From WHSO01 sp963732875 (GTDB taxonomy: Bacteria > Pseudomonadota > Alphaproteobacteria > SMXQ01): a DNA stretch of 64,000 nucleotides. Below, piece by piece: positions 27,349-36,389 of this stretch (its first letter is position 1; each line of letters opens with the position of its first letter). Where the stretch lies: the NCBI GenBank assembly GCA_963732875.1, contig CAVTBD010000002.1:2418001-2482000 (forward strand), given 5' to 3'. The notes beneath the pieces are model-generated. The model ran no database searches, was not told where the DNA came from, and was given only the letters and a program-made list of their open reading frames with translations. A program made the position numbers and the translations under genes.

Positions 27349-28838
27349 CGGGATCCCGCGAAACCGGCCGTCCGTCCGGCGACGATCGCCGGGGCTTCCG
27401 AAATCGTCCATCGCATGGCGGGTGCCACGGTCGTGTGCGTCGGCGACGTGATGCTCGACCATTTCGTCTATGGCACGGTCAGCCGCATCTCGCCCGAGGC
27501 GCCGATCCCCGTGTTCGCCGAGAGCCGCGTAGCGCGCATGCTGGGTGGCGCCGGGAACGTCGCGCGCAACCTCGCCGCGCTCGGCGCGAAGACGCGGTTC
27601 GTTGCCGCGGTCGGCGACGACGCGGAAGGCGAGAGACATCGCCGATCTGCTCGCGGCGGAAGCCGGGATCGAACCGGACCTCGTCATCGTTCCGGGACGC
27701 GCGACCACCCGCAAGACCCGCTACGTGGCGGGGGCCCAGCAGCTCCTGCGTGCCGACCGAGAGCATGTCTCGGCGCTGCCCGCAGCGGCGGGCGACGCGC
27801 TCGCCATGCGCTTCGAGCGCATGCTCGCGGGCGCCGACGCCGTGGTGCTCAGCGACTACGCCAAGGGAATGCTCGCGGGTGGCATGGCCGGGCGCCTGAT
27901 CGAAAGCGGCGCGGGCAGCCGGCGTGCCGGTGATCGTCGATCCCAAGGGCACCGATTTCACGATCTACGCGGGCGCCGAGGTGGTCACGCCCAACCGGCA
28001 GGAGCTGGCGCTGGCCACCGGCCTGCCGGTCGACGGCGACGACGCGCTGGTCGCCGCCGCGCGAACCTTGCGCGAGCGCACGGGCGTGGGCGCGGTGCTG
28101 GTCACGCGTTCGGCGGAAGGCATGACCCTGGTGGGTGCGGCCGAGGTGGTGCACGTGCCGGCCGAGGCGCGCGAGGTGTTCGACGTCTCGGGTGCCGGTG
28201 ATACGGTAGCTGCGGTGCTGGCCGCGGCGCGCGCAACCGGTGCCAGCCTCGACGATGCCGTGGTGGTGGCCAATGCTGCAGCCGGGGTGGTGGTCGGCAA
28301 GCTCGGCACGGCCGTCGCGCTGCCCGGGGAGATACTCGCGGCGCTCGCGGGACAGAGCCTGGCCGAAGCCAGCCACAAGCGGGCGACCGCCGAGGAGGCC
28401 GCCCTCCGTGCCGCGCGCTGGCGCGCGGAGGGGCTCACGGTCGGGTTCACCAACGGCTGCTTCGATCTGCTGCATCCCGGTCACATCCATCTGCTGGCCT
28501 CGGCGCGTGCCGGTTGCGATCGGCTCGTCGTCGGGCTCAACGACGATGCCTCCGTGCGCCGTCTCAAGGGTGAAACGCGCCCGGTTCAGTCCGAGAGCGC
28601 GCGCGCCATGGTGCTCGGTGCGCTCGCGAGCGTCGACCTGGTGGTCGTGTTCGGTGACGACACGCCGCTCAGCCTGATCGAGACCGTCGGCCCGGACGTA
28701 CTGTTCAAGGGGGCCGACTACCGCCGCGAGGACGTTGTCGGTGGCGATTACGTCGAGGCCTGCGGCGGTCGGGTGATCCTGATCCCGCTCGCGCCCGGCC
28801 ATTCCACCACGGCCACCATCGCGCGCCTGGCGCGCTGA
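27345..28838 (+). pseudogene. hldE: Bifunctional heptose-7-P kinase/heptose-1-P adenylyltransferase, interrupted by +1 frameshifts
   Basis: Makes ADP-heptose precursor: ribokinase-like kinase then nucleotidyltransferase. Clear coding starts at TVVCVGDVMLDHFVYGTVSR (ATG 27415); an ATG at 27345 overlapping the fcl stop becomes usable if one more +1 shift near 27392 is allowed (ASEIVHRMAG precedes 27415 in frame). Further breaks: ~27631 (to DIADLLAAEAGIEPDLVIV) and ~27915 (to VPVIVDPKGTDFTIYAGAEV). The adenylyltransferase domain (GFTNGCFDLLHPGHIHLL, residues ~340 on) is intact to 28838. All breaks are single extra bases. The other ADP-heptose genes (gmhA, gmhB, hldD) are not in the window. Confidence 0.88.
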
Positions 28839-28848
28839 CGCGGCGGCC

Positions 28849-29964
28849 ATGGCCGCGCCACCAGAAGCACTCGCCGCCGGGCGCGTCCTGTGGGCGGCGG
28901 CGATCGACCCCGGGGCGATCCTTCCCTCCTGCGATCCCGGCGCCATGCACAAGGCGGTCGAGCGTTTCGCATGTTTTACCGGCCCAACCACCGCGGCGTG
29001 GCTGCTGGAGCGGCTCATGCCGTCCGGCGATCCGTTTCTTCCGGCCGACACCGTCGAACGCGCGCGGCAACTGGGGCGTTTCCATCGCGTGATCGCGCTC
29101 CAGTGGCTGGCACGCATCACGGAGGCGGGAATCGGCGTCGTTGCGCTCAAGGGGTTTGCGACCGCGCACCGTTTCTATCTCGATCCCCTGTCGAGGGCCA
29201 TGGGAGACGTCGATCTTCTGGTGCGTGCCGGCGATCTCGACCGGCTGTGCACCCTGCTCGAAGGCCGCGGTTTCAGGTTTCGTAAATCCAAAGGAACGCC
29301 ATCCTGGGGACTGTCGAGCGAATCGAGCTTTCATCCATTCGTGTCCGAAGACGGTACTTTCATCTTCGATCTGCACGTCGCGGCCGACGACTATCCGGTA
29401 TCCCGTGGCCTCGACGTCGAGGATGTGTTCGGCCGCGCCGTGACGATCGAAGCCGATGGCGTGCCGCTATGCGTCCCCTGCCACGATCATCTGGTGTTAC
29501 TCGCCATTACGAACGCGGGTCGCGACAAGTTCGACGCGGCGAGCCTCACATCGATGACCGATCTCGTCGTTGCCCTTGCCCGCGCCGGGGTGAGGCCGGA
29601 CTGGGAGAAGATCGAAGGATACGCCCGCCGTGGCGGTTTCGTGCGTCCGCTGACGTCGGCCATTCGCCTGCTGGCGTACCTCGGCATTGATCGGGATCGA
29701 CTGCCCCCGGGGTTGCTCGGTCGCTATTGCGGGCCTGCCGCCAGGGCGTTCGACGGGATCGCCGAGGACTATCTTTCGGTGTTCCCCGACGAGCCGTCGC
29801 GCTGGTTGTCCCAGGCGCGTGACTGGCTGGTGATCTCGAGCCTGCCGACGCTGGCGCACCGCAACTGGCGGCGTCTCCGCGGCCTGGTGCGGCCTTGGCC
29901 GGGCGTGCCGCCAGGCCGCCGGCTAGAGCAGGGTCGGTTCAGATTGGATCAATCTGAACCGTGA
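28849..29964 (+). CDS. NTP_transf_5-type nucleotidyltransferase family protein
   Basis: A 371-residue protein. The signature region is VALKGFATAHRFYLDPLSRA followed by MGDVDLLVRAGDLDRL, where the DVDLLV pair would bind metal, as in the uncharacterised nucleotidyltransferase family NTP_transf_5. Members are found beside HprK-like kinases and PqqD-like chaperones, including in lasso-peptide clusters, and here too (the kinase and chaperone are 0.1-1.3 kb downstream, convergent). Start ATG is 10 bp after hldE. The last ~14 codons (LEQGRFRLDQSEP) are supplied by copy 3 of the ~115-bp repeat, so the native C-terminus was replaced or extended. The target molecule is unknown. Confidence 0.8.
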   Translation: MAAPPEALAAGRVLWAAAIDPGAILPSCDPGAMHKAVERFACFTGPTTAAWLLERLMPSGDPFLPADTVERARQLGRFHRVIALQWLARITEAGIGVVALKGFATAHRFYLDPLSRAMGDVDLLVRAGDLDRLCTLLEGRGFRFRKSKGTPSWGLSSESSFHPFVSEDGTFIFDLHVAADDYPVSRGLDVEDVFGRAVTIEADGVPLCVPCHDHLVLLAITNAGRDKFDAASLTSMTDLVVALARAGVRPDWEKIEGYARRGGFVRPLTSAIRLLAYLGIDRDRLPPGLLGRYCGPAARAFDGIAEDYLSVFPDEPSRWLSQARDWLVISSLPTLAHRNWRRLRGLVRPWPGVPPGRRLEQGRFRLDQSEP

Positions 29965-30041
29965 ATCCTGCTCTGAATTCTAAAGTGTAGAGCCTGATTC
30001 ACGGCTCAGGATCGTTCCGATCCGAGGCGATCAGGCTCTGG
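29923..30041 (+). repeat. Structured ~115-bp intergenic repeat, copy 3
   Basis: Same orientation and modules as copy 1: GAGCAGGGTCGGTTCAGATT...AATCTGAACCG...CTGCTC, then GAGCCTGATTCACGGCTCAG...GAGGCGATCAGGCTC. It overlaps the 3' end of the nucleotidyltransferase gene, contributing its last codons and stop, and lies 18 bp from the end of the convergent PqqD-like gene, so it may serve as a bidirectional terminator. Confidence 0.8.
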
Positions 30042-30059
30042 ATGGCCCGTGAGCAGGTT

Positions 30060-30359
30060 TCAAGCCGACCGTTCGATCAGGCGCGCGCGTTCGAGCTCGA
30101 CGAGGAAACTAGTGACGTCGTCGCCGATCGTCGATGCAGGCGTATCCGGGAAGGCGGCGGTCAGGGCCGCGACCAGCCCTTCCCCGGTTTGCGGTTCCTC
30201 CAGCAGGTCCCATATTGCCCGTCCCAGGGCGTTGAGGTGGAAGATCGCTTCGGTTGCCGGGTGGACGAGAAAATAGTCGTCCTCGACCCGCGTGATCGCA
30301 AGGTCCTCGCGGCGCCGGTAACGCGTATTGCCTGGCATGTCCTGTTGGTTCACCGTCAT
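30060..30359 (-). CDS. PqqD-like peptide chaperone (RRE fold) of an HprK-linked system
   Basis: A 99-residue protein with the PqqD pattern: RREDLAITRVEDDYFLVHPA, AIFHLNALGRAIWDLLEEPQ and ASTIGDDVTSFLVELERARLI. PqqD-type domains bind leader regions of peptides and deliver them to modifying enzymes. It starts one base after the kinase stop, so the two are translationally linked. I recall NCBI family models naming such proteins as the PqqD member of an 'HPr-rel-A' system; its substrate has no agreed identity. The two small proteins upstream are the obvious local candidates. Confidence 0.85.
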   Translation of the reverse strand: MTVNQQDMPGNTRYRRREDLAITRVEDDYFLVHPATEAIFHLNALGRAIWDLLEEPQTGEGLVAALTAAFPDTPASTIGDDVTSFLVELERARLIERSA

Positions 30360-30360
30360 G

Positions 30361-31258
30361 TCAGCGGGCCGCCACCGCTTCGTGCAGTGCCGGCATGTTC
30401 AACAGCGTATCCGCCGCTTCGCCGTCGCCATAGCGCAGCCGGTAACAGGGCGTGCGCTCCACCAGGTCCTTGAAGCGGGCCACCATCTCGGGCGCCGGCA
30501 GGCCGGTGCCGAAATTCTGGCGGATCAGGAGTTGCATGATCTCGGTGCGTGGGCAGGGAAGGAGCTCCGGTTCGGCATGGGGCACGCGCGTGAGCTGCAC
30601 GAAGGCGCCTATGGGACGTTCTTCGCCCAGGGGCGCGAGCGCGCTTTCGCCGTGGCGCGGCAGGCCGATGTAGCCCATCCGCTTGCCCGCCAGGGTCAGA
30701 TGCGCCTCGACCCAGGCGCGTGTTTCTGGCGCGGTTCCGTCGGGTAGCGGCAGGCGCATTCTCGGTTCGATGCCGAGCGCGCGACCGAGTCCGCTGCGAG
30801 AGATTGATGGGCACGACGTCGTCCGAGAAGATACGCGCCCCATGGCGTGCCAGTTGCGCGGTGAGCGTGCTTTTTCCGGTCTTGCCCTTGGCCGGATAGA
30901 CGATCAGCCTGCCCGCTACCTCGGCCGCGCCCGCATGAAGCAGCAGCAGCTCCGGCGCGACGGTGCCGTAGGCCATGATCAGCTCGGCCAGGAAGGCGCA
31001 CACGATATTGACCGTGCTGCCGTAAACTTCCTCGCCGTCGATCCAGTCGCTCCGGAGGACGAAGTCGTCGTCTTCGTCGCCCCGGACCGAGACCGTGATG
31101 ATCGGCTTCGCTTCGCCGGCGGCGTCCGCGGCGTGCCACGGCGCGACGTCCCAGCCGTGCAGCCGTTCCATGATCGGCGCGATGAGTGCCGCACCGTCGT
31201 CGAGGGCGATCGGCCGGGCGATGCGGTTGAAGCGGAAGAGCGCGCGCTGTGGGGACAC
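30361..31258 (-). pseudogene. HprK-related kinase, interrupted by a +1 frameshift
   Basis: Related to HPr kinase/phosphorylase. The first frame shows the P-loop LIVYPAKGKTGKSTLTAQLA (~residues 118-137) and the catalytic FSDDVVPINL. It then breaks near 30800, and the next frame continues SGLGRALGIEPRMRLPLP to LLNMPALHEAVAAR, stop at 30361-30363. One extra T in the reverse-strand CTCTCGCAGC stretch explains it. Rejoined length ~298. Similar kinases phosphorylate lasso-peptide precursors in some clusters, but no lasso cyclase or leader peptidase is present here. It sits between two small exported-like proteins and the PqqD-like gene. Confidence 0.85.
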
Positions 31259-31314
31259 CGATCCGTATTTCCCGAGGCCGGGCCTCGCCCGGGTTCGAAT
31301 TACTTATTAGCCGG

Positions 31315-31560
31315 CTAAGGTTTTGACGGCGGCGGTGGCGGCTTCTTGGACGGCTTCGACTTTTTCTTATCCGGGCCGGGGGGGCCGTCGTCGGGAGGGC
31401 CATCGTCTTTGGCCAGGGCACCCTGCAGCGTCAGCAGCGTCGGCGCCAGATAAGCGCTACCGGCGAGGAAGCCGAGGCGCTTGAGCGCCCGCCGGCGGTC
31501 CATCGTCATCGCTTCCGCGCCCCTGTCCGGGGCGGGAAGGTCGTGTTCGTGATCGATCAT
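31315..31560 (-). CDS. Small Tat-signal-like protein with Pro/Lys-rich tail (candidate modified peptide 1)
   Basis: 81 residues. Core: DRRRALKRLGFLAGSAYLAP, then TLLTLQGALA and a charged low-complexity tail (KDDGPPDDGPPGPDKKK ... PPPPPSKP). The RR-x-x-L-x-R-L-G plus hydrophobic stretch looks like a twin-arginine signal. It is paralogous to the protein just upstream (31580-31847), sharing RR-A-x2-RLG-x2-AG-x2-YLAPTL. The start is 19 bp after that gene's corrected stop and has GAGGT upstream; an internal ATG at 31509 is possible. Position directly before the HprK-like and PqqD-like genes makes it a candidate substrate; that is inference. Confidence 0.75.
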   Translation of the reverse strand: MIDHEHDLPAPDRGAEAMTMDRRRALKRLGFLAGSAYLAPTLLTLQGALAKDDGPPDDGPPGPDKKKSKPSKKPPPPPSKP

Positions 31561-31579
31561 GTAACTCTAGTACCTCGGG

Positions 31580-31847
31580 TCAATCGTGGCCGTGGCCATG
31601 GCCGTGTGAGGGGCGTCCGCTGGAAGGCTTCGAATTGCCGCCCCAAGGGGGGCCGCCGCCGTCATCGTGCTTGCCGTTCCTTCGCGCTCTTCAGCAGGAC
31701 CAGCGTTGGCGCCAGATAACCTACGCCCGCCGCAAGTCCCAGGCGCGCGAGCGCCGCGCGCCGACCCACGGGTGCCGCCCGTTTGCGCTCCGGCATCTCG
31801 GGACCGGATTTCGCCTGGCGTTTCTGTTGTTCTGTTCGATCCAACAC
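31580..31847 (-). pseudogene. Small Tat-signal-like protein with Gly/His-rich tail, +1 frameshifted (candidate modified peptide 2)
   Basis: The first frame (GTG at 31847, or ATG at 31796) reads VGRRAALARLGLAAGVGYLAP, TLVLLKSA, then stops at 31662. One base over, the sequence continues RNGKHDDGGGPPWGGNSKPS and SGRPSHGHGHGHD, stop at 31580-31582. This tail matches the design of its paralogue (KDDGPPDDGPPGPD...), which supports the correction: one extra base near 31680. The corrected product (~88 residues) ends 19 bp before the next gene. The His/Gly tail could bind metal. First gene of the small2-small1-kinase-PqqD operon. Confidence 0.65.
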
Positions 31848-32090
31848 TTGCCCTTGGGCGCCGGCCGGAAAATAAAAATGGCCAGCGTGTTGCAGTTGGG
31901 TGGTGGTTACGGACAGCCACTGTGGATGCCAAAGGTAAAAATATCACGAAAGGCATGGTGGGTGCCATCCAAACCGCGAAACGGGCCCGGTTTTTCGCTG
32001 GAAGGCGGCATCTTCCCGGTGCGGCTGGCCCCCGCCTCCGGGGCACGATATAAGGTCAAACCCCCATCTGGAGGAAGGAAACACCGCCCC

Positions 32091-33206
32091 ATGGCCTCGA
32101 AAAAGCCCGCCCCGGTCGCACCCCGGGTCGCCGTTCCGCCCATGTTCACCCCGTTCACCCTGCGCGGCCTGACCCTGCCCAACCGGGTGGTGCTGTCGCC
32201 CATGTGCATGTATTCGGCGGTGGACGGCACCGTCGGCGATTTCCAGCTGGTGCATCTCGGCTCGCGCGCCCAGGGCGGGGCGGGCCTGGTGATGACGGAG
32301 ATGACCAACGTGCGTGCCGACGGGCGCATCTCGCCGGGCTGCGCCGGCCTGTGGCGGCCCGAGCACGTGGCGCCGTGGAAGCGGGTGGTCGACTTCGTCC
32401 ACGCCCAGAGCGAGGCCAAGATCGGCCTCCAGCTCGCCCATGCCGGGCGCAAGGGCTCGGGGCCGGTGGCCTGGGAACGCGGCTCGGGCGGTCTCGGCGA
32501 GCGCGGCTGGGAGATCATCGCGCCGAGCGCGATCCCGTTCTCCAAGTCGAGCCCCATGCCACGTGCCATGACCACCGACGATATCGCCGCCATCACCGAC
32601 TGCTTCGCGAAGTCGGCCGCCTGGGCGCTCGAAGCCGGATTCGACATGATCGAGCTGCACATGGGCCATGGCTACCTGCTGTCGTCGTTCATGTCGCCGC
32701 TCTCCAACAGGCGCACCGACCGCTACGGCGGCAGCCTGGAGGCGCGCATGCAGTTTCCGCTCGAGGTGTTCCGCGCGGTGCGCAAGGTCTGGCCGGAGGA
32801 CCGCCCGATCTCGGCGCGCATTTCGGCGATCGACTGGGAGGACGGTGGCAACAAGACCGAGGACGGCATTGAGATGTCGCGCATGCTGTTCGACGCCGGC
32901 CTCGATATCGTCGACGTCTCGACCGGCAACGTCACCGGCGACCGCCGCCCCGAGCTGCCGGGCCTGTTCCAGACACCCTATTCGGAGGCGATCCGCAAGG
33001 CGACCGGCAAGCCGACGATGACGGTGGGCAACATCCGCACGGCCGAGGACGTCAACGGTATCCTCTCGGGCGGCCGCGCGGACCTGTGCTGCATCGCGCG
33101 CTGGCACCTGTTCGATCCGTATTTCGTGCGCCACGCCGCCCACGAGCTCGGCGTCGATCCGCACTGGCCGAACCAGTACCTTAACGTGAGAAAGGTATTG
33201 GCTTGA
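32091..33206 (+). CDS. NADH:flavin oxidoreductase (Old Yellow Enzyme family)
   Basis: A 371-residue FMN-dependent TIM-barrel ene-reductase, YqjM-like. It shows MFTPFTLRGLTLPNRVVLSP, the substrate-binding H-x-G-H variant MIELHMGHGYLLSSFMSPLS, and NRRTDRYGGSLEARMQFPLE. ATG at 32091 has GGAGGAAGG about 12 bases upstream; upstream in-frame sequence is not coding-like. The closest architecture is the OYE domain that in other proteins is fused to aromatic-CoA hydroxylases. Its 3' end overlaps the convergent response regulator by 26 bp. No clear link to neighbours. Confidence 0.9.
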   Translation: MASKKPAPVAPRVAVPPMFTPFTLRGLTLPNRVVLSPMCMYSAVDGTVGDFQLVHLGSRAQGGAGLVMTEMTNVRADGRISPGCAGLWRPEHVAPWKRVVDFVHAQSEAKIGLQLAHAGRKGSGPVAWERGSGGLGERGWEIIAPSAIPFSKSSPMPRAMTTDDIAAITDCFAKSAAWALEAGFDMIELHMGHGYLLSSFMSPLSNRRTDRYGGSLEARMQFPLEVFRAVRKVWPEDRPISARISAIDWEDGGNKTEDGIEMSRMLFDAGLDIVDVSTGNVTGDRRPELPGLFQTPYSEAIRKATGKPTMTVGNIRTAEDVNGILSGGRADLCCIARWHLFDPYFVRHAAHELGVDPHWPNQYLNVRKVLA

Positions 33207-33606
33207 TCGTTGCAGTCTTCAATTGGTCCATGGCGGTCGTGACGAAGCGCGACAGGGTGCGGAGCGGCAGCGGCTTTTCCAGCACGCCGAAGATGTCGAG
33301 CCGCATCTGGTTGGCGCGGTAGAGGGAGTCCGGGTCCCCCGTCGTGAGGATCACCTTCGGCCTGTAACCCTCGATATCCTTGAGGGCCTTCGTGGCCTCC
33401 ACCCCGTCGAGATTGGGCATCTTGATGTCCATGATGACGATCGGCGGATGGTAGAGGCGCATGGCCGTCACGGCCTCGCCGCCGTCGACGGCTTCGCGCG
33501 TGTCGATGCCGAGGTCCGAGAGGCAGCGCACGATTTCGCGGCGCTGCAGCTCGTCGTCGTCGACCACCAGGACGAACGGGCGGATCGGTTCCACGGAAGC
33601 GGTCAC
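33181..33606 (-). CDS. Single-domain response regulator
   Basis: A 141-residue receiver: PFVLVVDDDELQRREIV (acidic pair), IVIMDIKMPNLDGVEAT (phospho-Asp at about residue 62), VILTTGDPDSLY and the conserved lysine in VLEKPLPLRTL. No output domain. GTG start overlaps the kinase stop (GTGA), so kinase and regulator are translationally coupled. The gene runs tail-to-tail into the OYE gene. It probably relays phosphate to another protein or acts by protein contact. Confidence 0.85.
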   Translation of the reverse strand: MTASVEPIRPFVLVVDDDELQRREIVRCLSDLGIDTREAVDGGEAVTAMRLYHPPIVIMDIKMPNLDGVEATKALKDIEGYRPKVILTTGDPDSLYRANQMRLDIFGVLEKPLPLRTLSRFVTTAMDQLKTATIKPIPFSR

Positions 33607-36389
33607 TGTTTCTCTCCTTGCATGAGCGGCAGACTGCCCGGGACGGCTTGCTGCCTGTCCTGCGTCCCGGTCTCCGCCTCGGCCGGCAGGGTGATCTCGA
33701 AACGTGCCCCGCCGCCGGGAACATTGGTTGCCGCGAGTGTGCCCCCCATGGATGTGATGATCCCGTAGCTGATGGACAGCCCGAGACCGGTCCCCTTGCC
33801 GATTCCCTTGGTGGTGAAGAACGGATTGAACAGCTTCGGAATATTCTGCTCCGAAATGCCGCATCCCGTGTCCTCCAGCGAGATGCGGATGAGGCCGTTG
33901 CCACCTTCGTCGTGCACCGAAATGCGGACCTGGTCCGCCTGACTGGTGCCTTCCTTCTCGCGGCGCTCCATGATGGCGTCGCGGGCGTTGGAAAGAAGAT
34001 TGATGACGACTTGCTCGAGACGGCTGCCACCGCCGCGTACCAGACGGCATGATTCCGGGAAATCGCGGCAGATCTCGATCGAGTCGAGCGCGAGCTTGCC
34101 GCGCAGCAACTGACAGGCCGCCTCGATCGCTTCGACGGGATTGAAGGCAAGCCGGTGGGCGCTTTCCTCGCGGCGGGCGAACACCCGCAGGTTCAGGATC
34201 AGCCTGCCCAGCTTCTCCGATTGGCCGCCGATCAGATCGAGCACTTCCGTCAGGTAGTCCGGCTTCGCCGTCCCGCGCTCCAGGCGCATGAGGGCGTTGT
34301 CCGCCGCCATGCGCATCACGCTGAGCGGCTGGTTGAGTTCATGCGCCATGCCGGCGGCCATCTCGCCCAGGGTGGAGAGCTTGGACGCCTGGATCAGCTG
34401 CTCCTGCATGGTCCGCTGGTCGGAAGTGTCGCGAATGTTGGCAATGTAGACGTCGCTTCCCGGCTCCTGGACGCGCGACATCACGATATCCACGGGGAAC
34501 TGCGTCCCATCGGCGCGTACACCCATGAATTCGCCCCGGAATAGCGGCGGTACCGCCAGCGACAGATCGAGCGTGGGCTGGAAGAATGGAAACGACGGCA
34601 GCAGAGCATCGATGTGAAGGCCGCTCAGGTATGCCTCGTCATGACCGAATATGCGTTCCGCCGCGGGATTGCCGGACAGGATAAGCCCGTCCGCGTCGAG
34701 GGTCAGGATGGCGTCGCCCGAGCTCTCGATGATCGCACGCTGGCGCTGTTCGCTCACCTCGACGCGTTGTTCGGCGAGCTTTCGCTCGGTGACGTCCATG
34801 TGCATGACCACGGCGCCCGTGATTCGCTCGCCGCCGACCGGGGCCGCCAGCATGATGAACCAGCGCGGATGATCGGGGCCATGGCAGGCGTATTCGAACG
34901 AGAACAGCGCGCGGTGTCCATCGAGCACGTCGCGGATTCCGTCGGCGGCGCTTTCGGCGGGGCCGGCAAAGGTCAGACGGGCGATGTCGGCATAGTCGCT
35001 GCCGACGCCGCCGTTCTCTAGCCTGAGGCCGCTTTCCCCGGCGAACTCCCGCCATGCCTCGTTGACGGCGACGATGACGTTGTCGCCGTCGAGCAGGGCG
35101 ACACGGCTCGGCAAGGCCTCGAGGATCAATTCCTGGACCGCCAACGCAGTCTCCAGTCGGGTCAGTGCATCGCGCAGGGCGTCGGCCTGGTGGCGCCGCT
35201 CGGTGACGTCCCGGTACGCGGCGACCGTGCCGCCGCCCGGCATGCGGGTACGGCGGATCGAGACGATGCGGCCGTCGGGCAGGTTGAGCTCGTCGACCGC
35301 GAATTTTTGGCTCTGCCATGATGCGTGGCGGCGACGGACCACGTCGTCGGGGTCTTCCGCGCCGTAGAGCCCCCGGTTAGCGGTTTGTCGCACGAGATCG
35401 TCCCGCGCCATGCCGACGTGGACCTCGTTCTCCGTGTGACCGAACATCTCGATAAAGCGATGGTTGAAGGCGATCACACGGTCGTCGGCGTCGAACGCGA
35501 CGATGCCGGCGACCGTGTGATCCAGCACGGCGCGCAGCACCCCCATCTCATGGCGTGCGGTCGCGAGCTCTGCCATGCGTTCCGACACGTCGCGGAGGAT
35601 GACGGTGTGGAAATGCTGGTCGCGGTGATCGGTATGGGAGACCGCGCCTTCGGCGGTGAATTCGATGCCGTCGGCGCTGCGACAGCGAAACACGCGGTGG
35701 CTTCGCAAGCGGGGACTGCCGGGCGTGCCCGGTTCGCCCCGTATGAAACGCTGGTCATCGGGCGTCAGCGGCTCGGCCAGAAGGCGCGCGAACGGCTGAT
35801 CCACCAGTCCGCCGGCAGAATCCGTGAACGCCTCGCAGGCGGCCTGATTGGCATGGTGGATGGTGAATTCGTCATCCACCACGACCACGGGATCGCGCGC
35901 CGAATCGAGGATGTTGACGAGCGCCTCCTCCGCCGACGGCGCCCGGGACGGCGGCCATATCAGGAGCGTGTATTCGGGCTCGGACCCCGGGCGGGTCACG
36001 GAGATGCGCGTGCCCACGGTCGGCCGGCCGAGGACGCGTCCGAGGCGGATGAACTGGGCATCCGTGCCATCGGCTCGGACCCGCGCCCAGCGCCGGAAAT
36101 CCCTGAGCTGCCGCCCGTCCGTGACCCGGATGAGGGCGAGTTCGGGAAAGCTCAGGCCGGTCAGGGCGTCGGGTTCGGTTCCGAACAGCGTACCTGCCGC
36201 CTGATTGGCATAGATCACCGTTCCGTCCGCGGCAAACCCCAGCACGCCCAAGCTCAGGGCGTCGAGACGCGCGGCACTCGAAGCAGGCGCCGTTGCCCGG
36301 CCTGCCGGTTGCGACCGCCACCGTGCATGACTCAGACGCGGTCGACCACGCCTTCGCCGCATGGAACCTCCGTCGGTAATTCTGCTCAA
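33603..36389 (-). CDS. Multi-PAS sensor histidine kinase
   Basis: A 928-residue soluble kinase with about five PAS domains (for example LSLGVLGFAADGTVIYANQA; LDHTVAGIVAFDADDRVIAF; AIIESSGDAILTLDADGLIL), then HisKA with the phospho-His in MAAGMAHELNQPLSVMRMAA (~residue 680), and a HATPase with VVINLLSNARDAI and LEDTGCGISEQNIPKLF. No membrane segment is visible, so it senses intracellular signals. ATG at 36362 is an alternative start. Coupled to the response regulator downstream. Confidence 0.9.
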   Translation of the reverse strand: MSRITDGGSMRRRRGRPRLSHARWRSQPAGRATAPASSAARLDALSLGVLGFAADGTVIYANQAAGTLFGTEPDALTGLSFPELALIRVTDGRQLRDFRRWARVRADGTDAQFIRLGRVLGRPTVGTRISVTRPGSEPEYTLLIWPPSRAPSAEEALVNILDSARDPVVVVDDEFTIHHANQAACEAFTDSAGGLVDQPFARLLAEPLTPDDQRFIRGEPGTPGSPRLRSHRVFRCRSADGIEFTAEGAVSHTDHRDQHFHTVILRDVSERMAELATARHEMGVLRAVLDHTVAGIVAFDADDRVIAFNHRFIEMFGHTENEVHVGMARDDLVRQTANRGLYGAEDPDDVVRRRHASWQSQKFAVDELNLPDGRIVSIRRTRMPGGGTVAAYRDVTERRHQADALRDALTRLETALAVQELILEALPSRVALLDGDNVIVAVNEAWREFAGESGLRLENGGVGSDYADIARLTFAGPAESAADGIRDVLDGHRALFSFEYACHGPDHPRWFIMLAAPVGGERITGAVVMHMDVTERKLAEQRVEVSEQRQRAIIESSGDAILTLDADGLILSGNPAAERIFGHDEAYLSGLHIDALLPSFPFFQPTLDLSLAVPPLFRGEFMGVRADGTQFPVDIVMSRVQEPGSDVYIANIRDTSDQRTMQEQLIQASKLSTLGEMAAGMAHELNQPLSVMRMAADNALMRLERGTAKPDYLTEVLDLIGGQSEKLGRLILNLRVFARREESAHRLAFNPVEAIEAACQLLRGKLALDSIEICRDFPESCRLVRGGGSRLEQVVINLLSNARDAIMERREKEGTSQADQVRISVHDEGGNGLIRISLEDTGCGISEQNIPKLFNPFFTTKGIGKGTGLGLSISYGIITSMGGTLAATNVPGGGARFEITLPAEAETGTQDRQQAVPGSLPLMQGEKQ

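Noticed and set aside
28849..31847. A complete lasso-peptide cluster
   Set aside because: The kinase, PqqD-like and nucleotidyltransferase genes fit, but there is no asparagine-synthetase-like cyclase, no B2 leader peptidase and no exporter in the neighbourhood.
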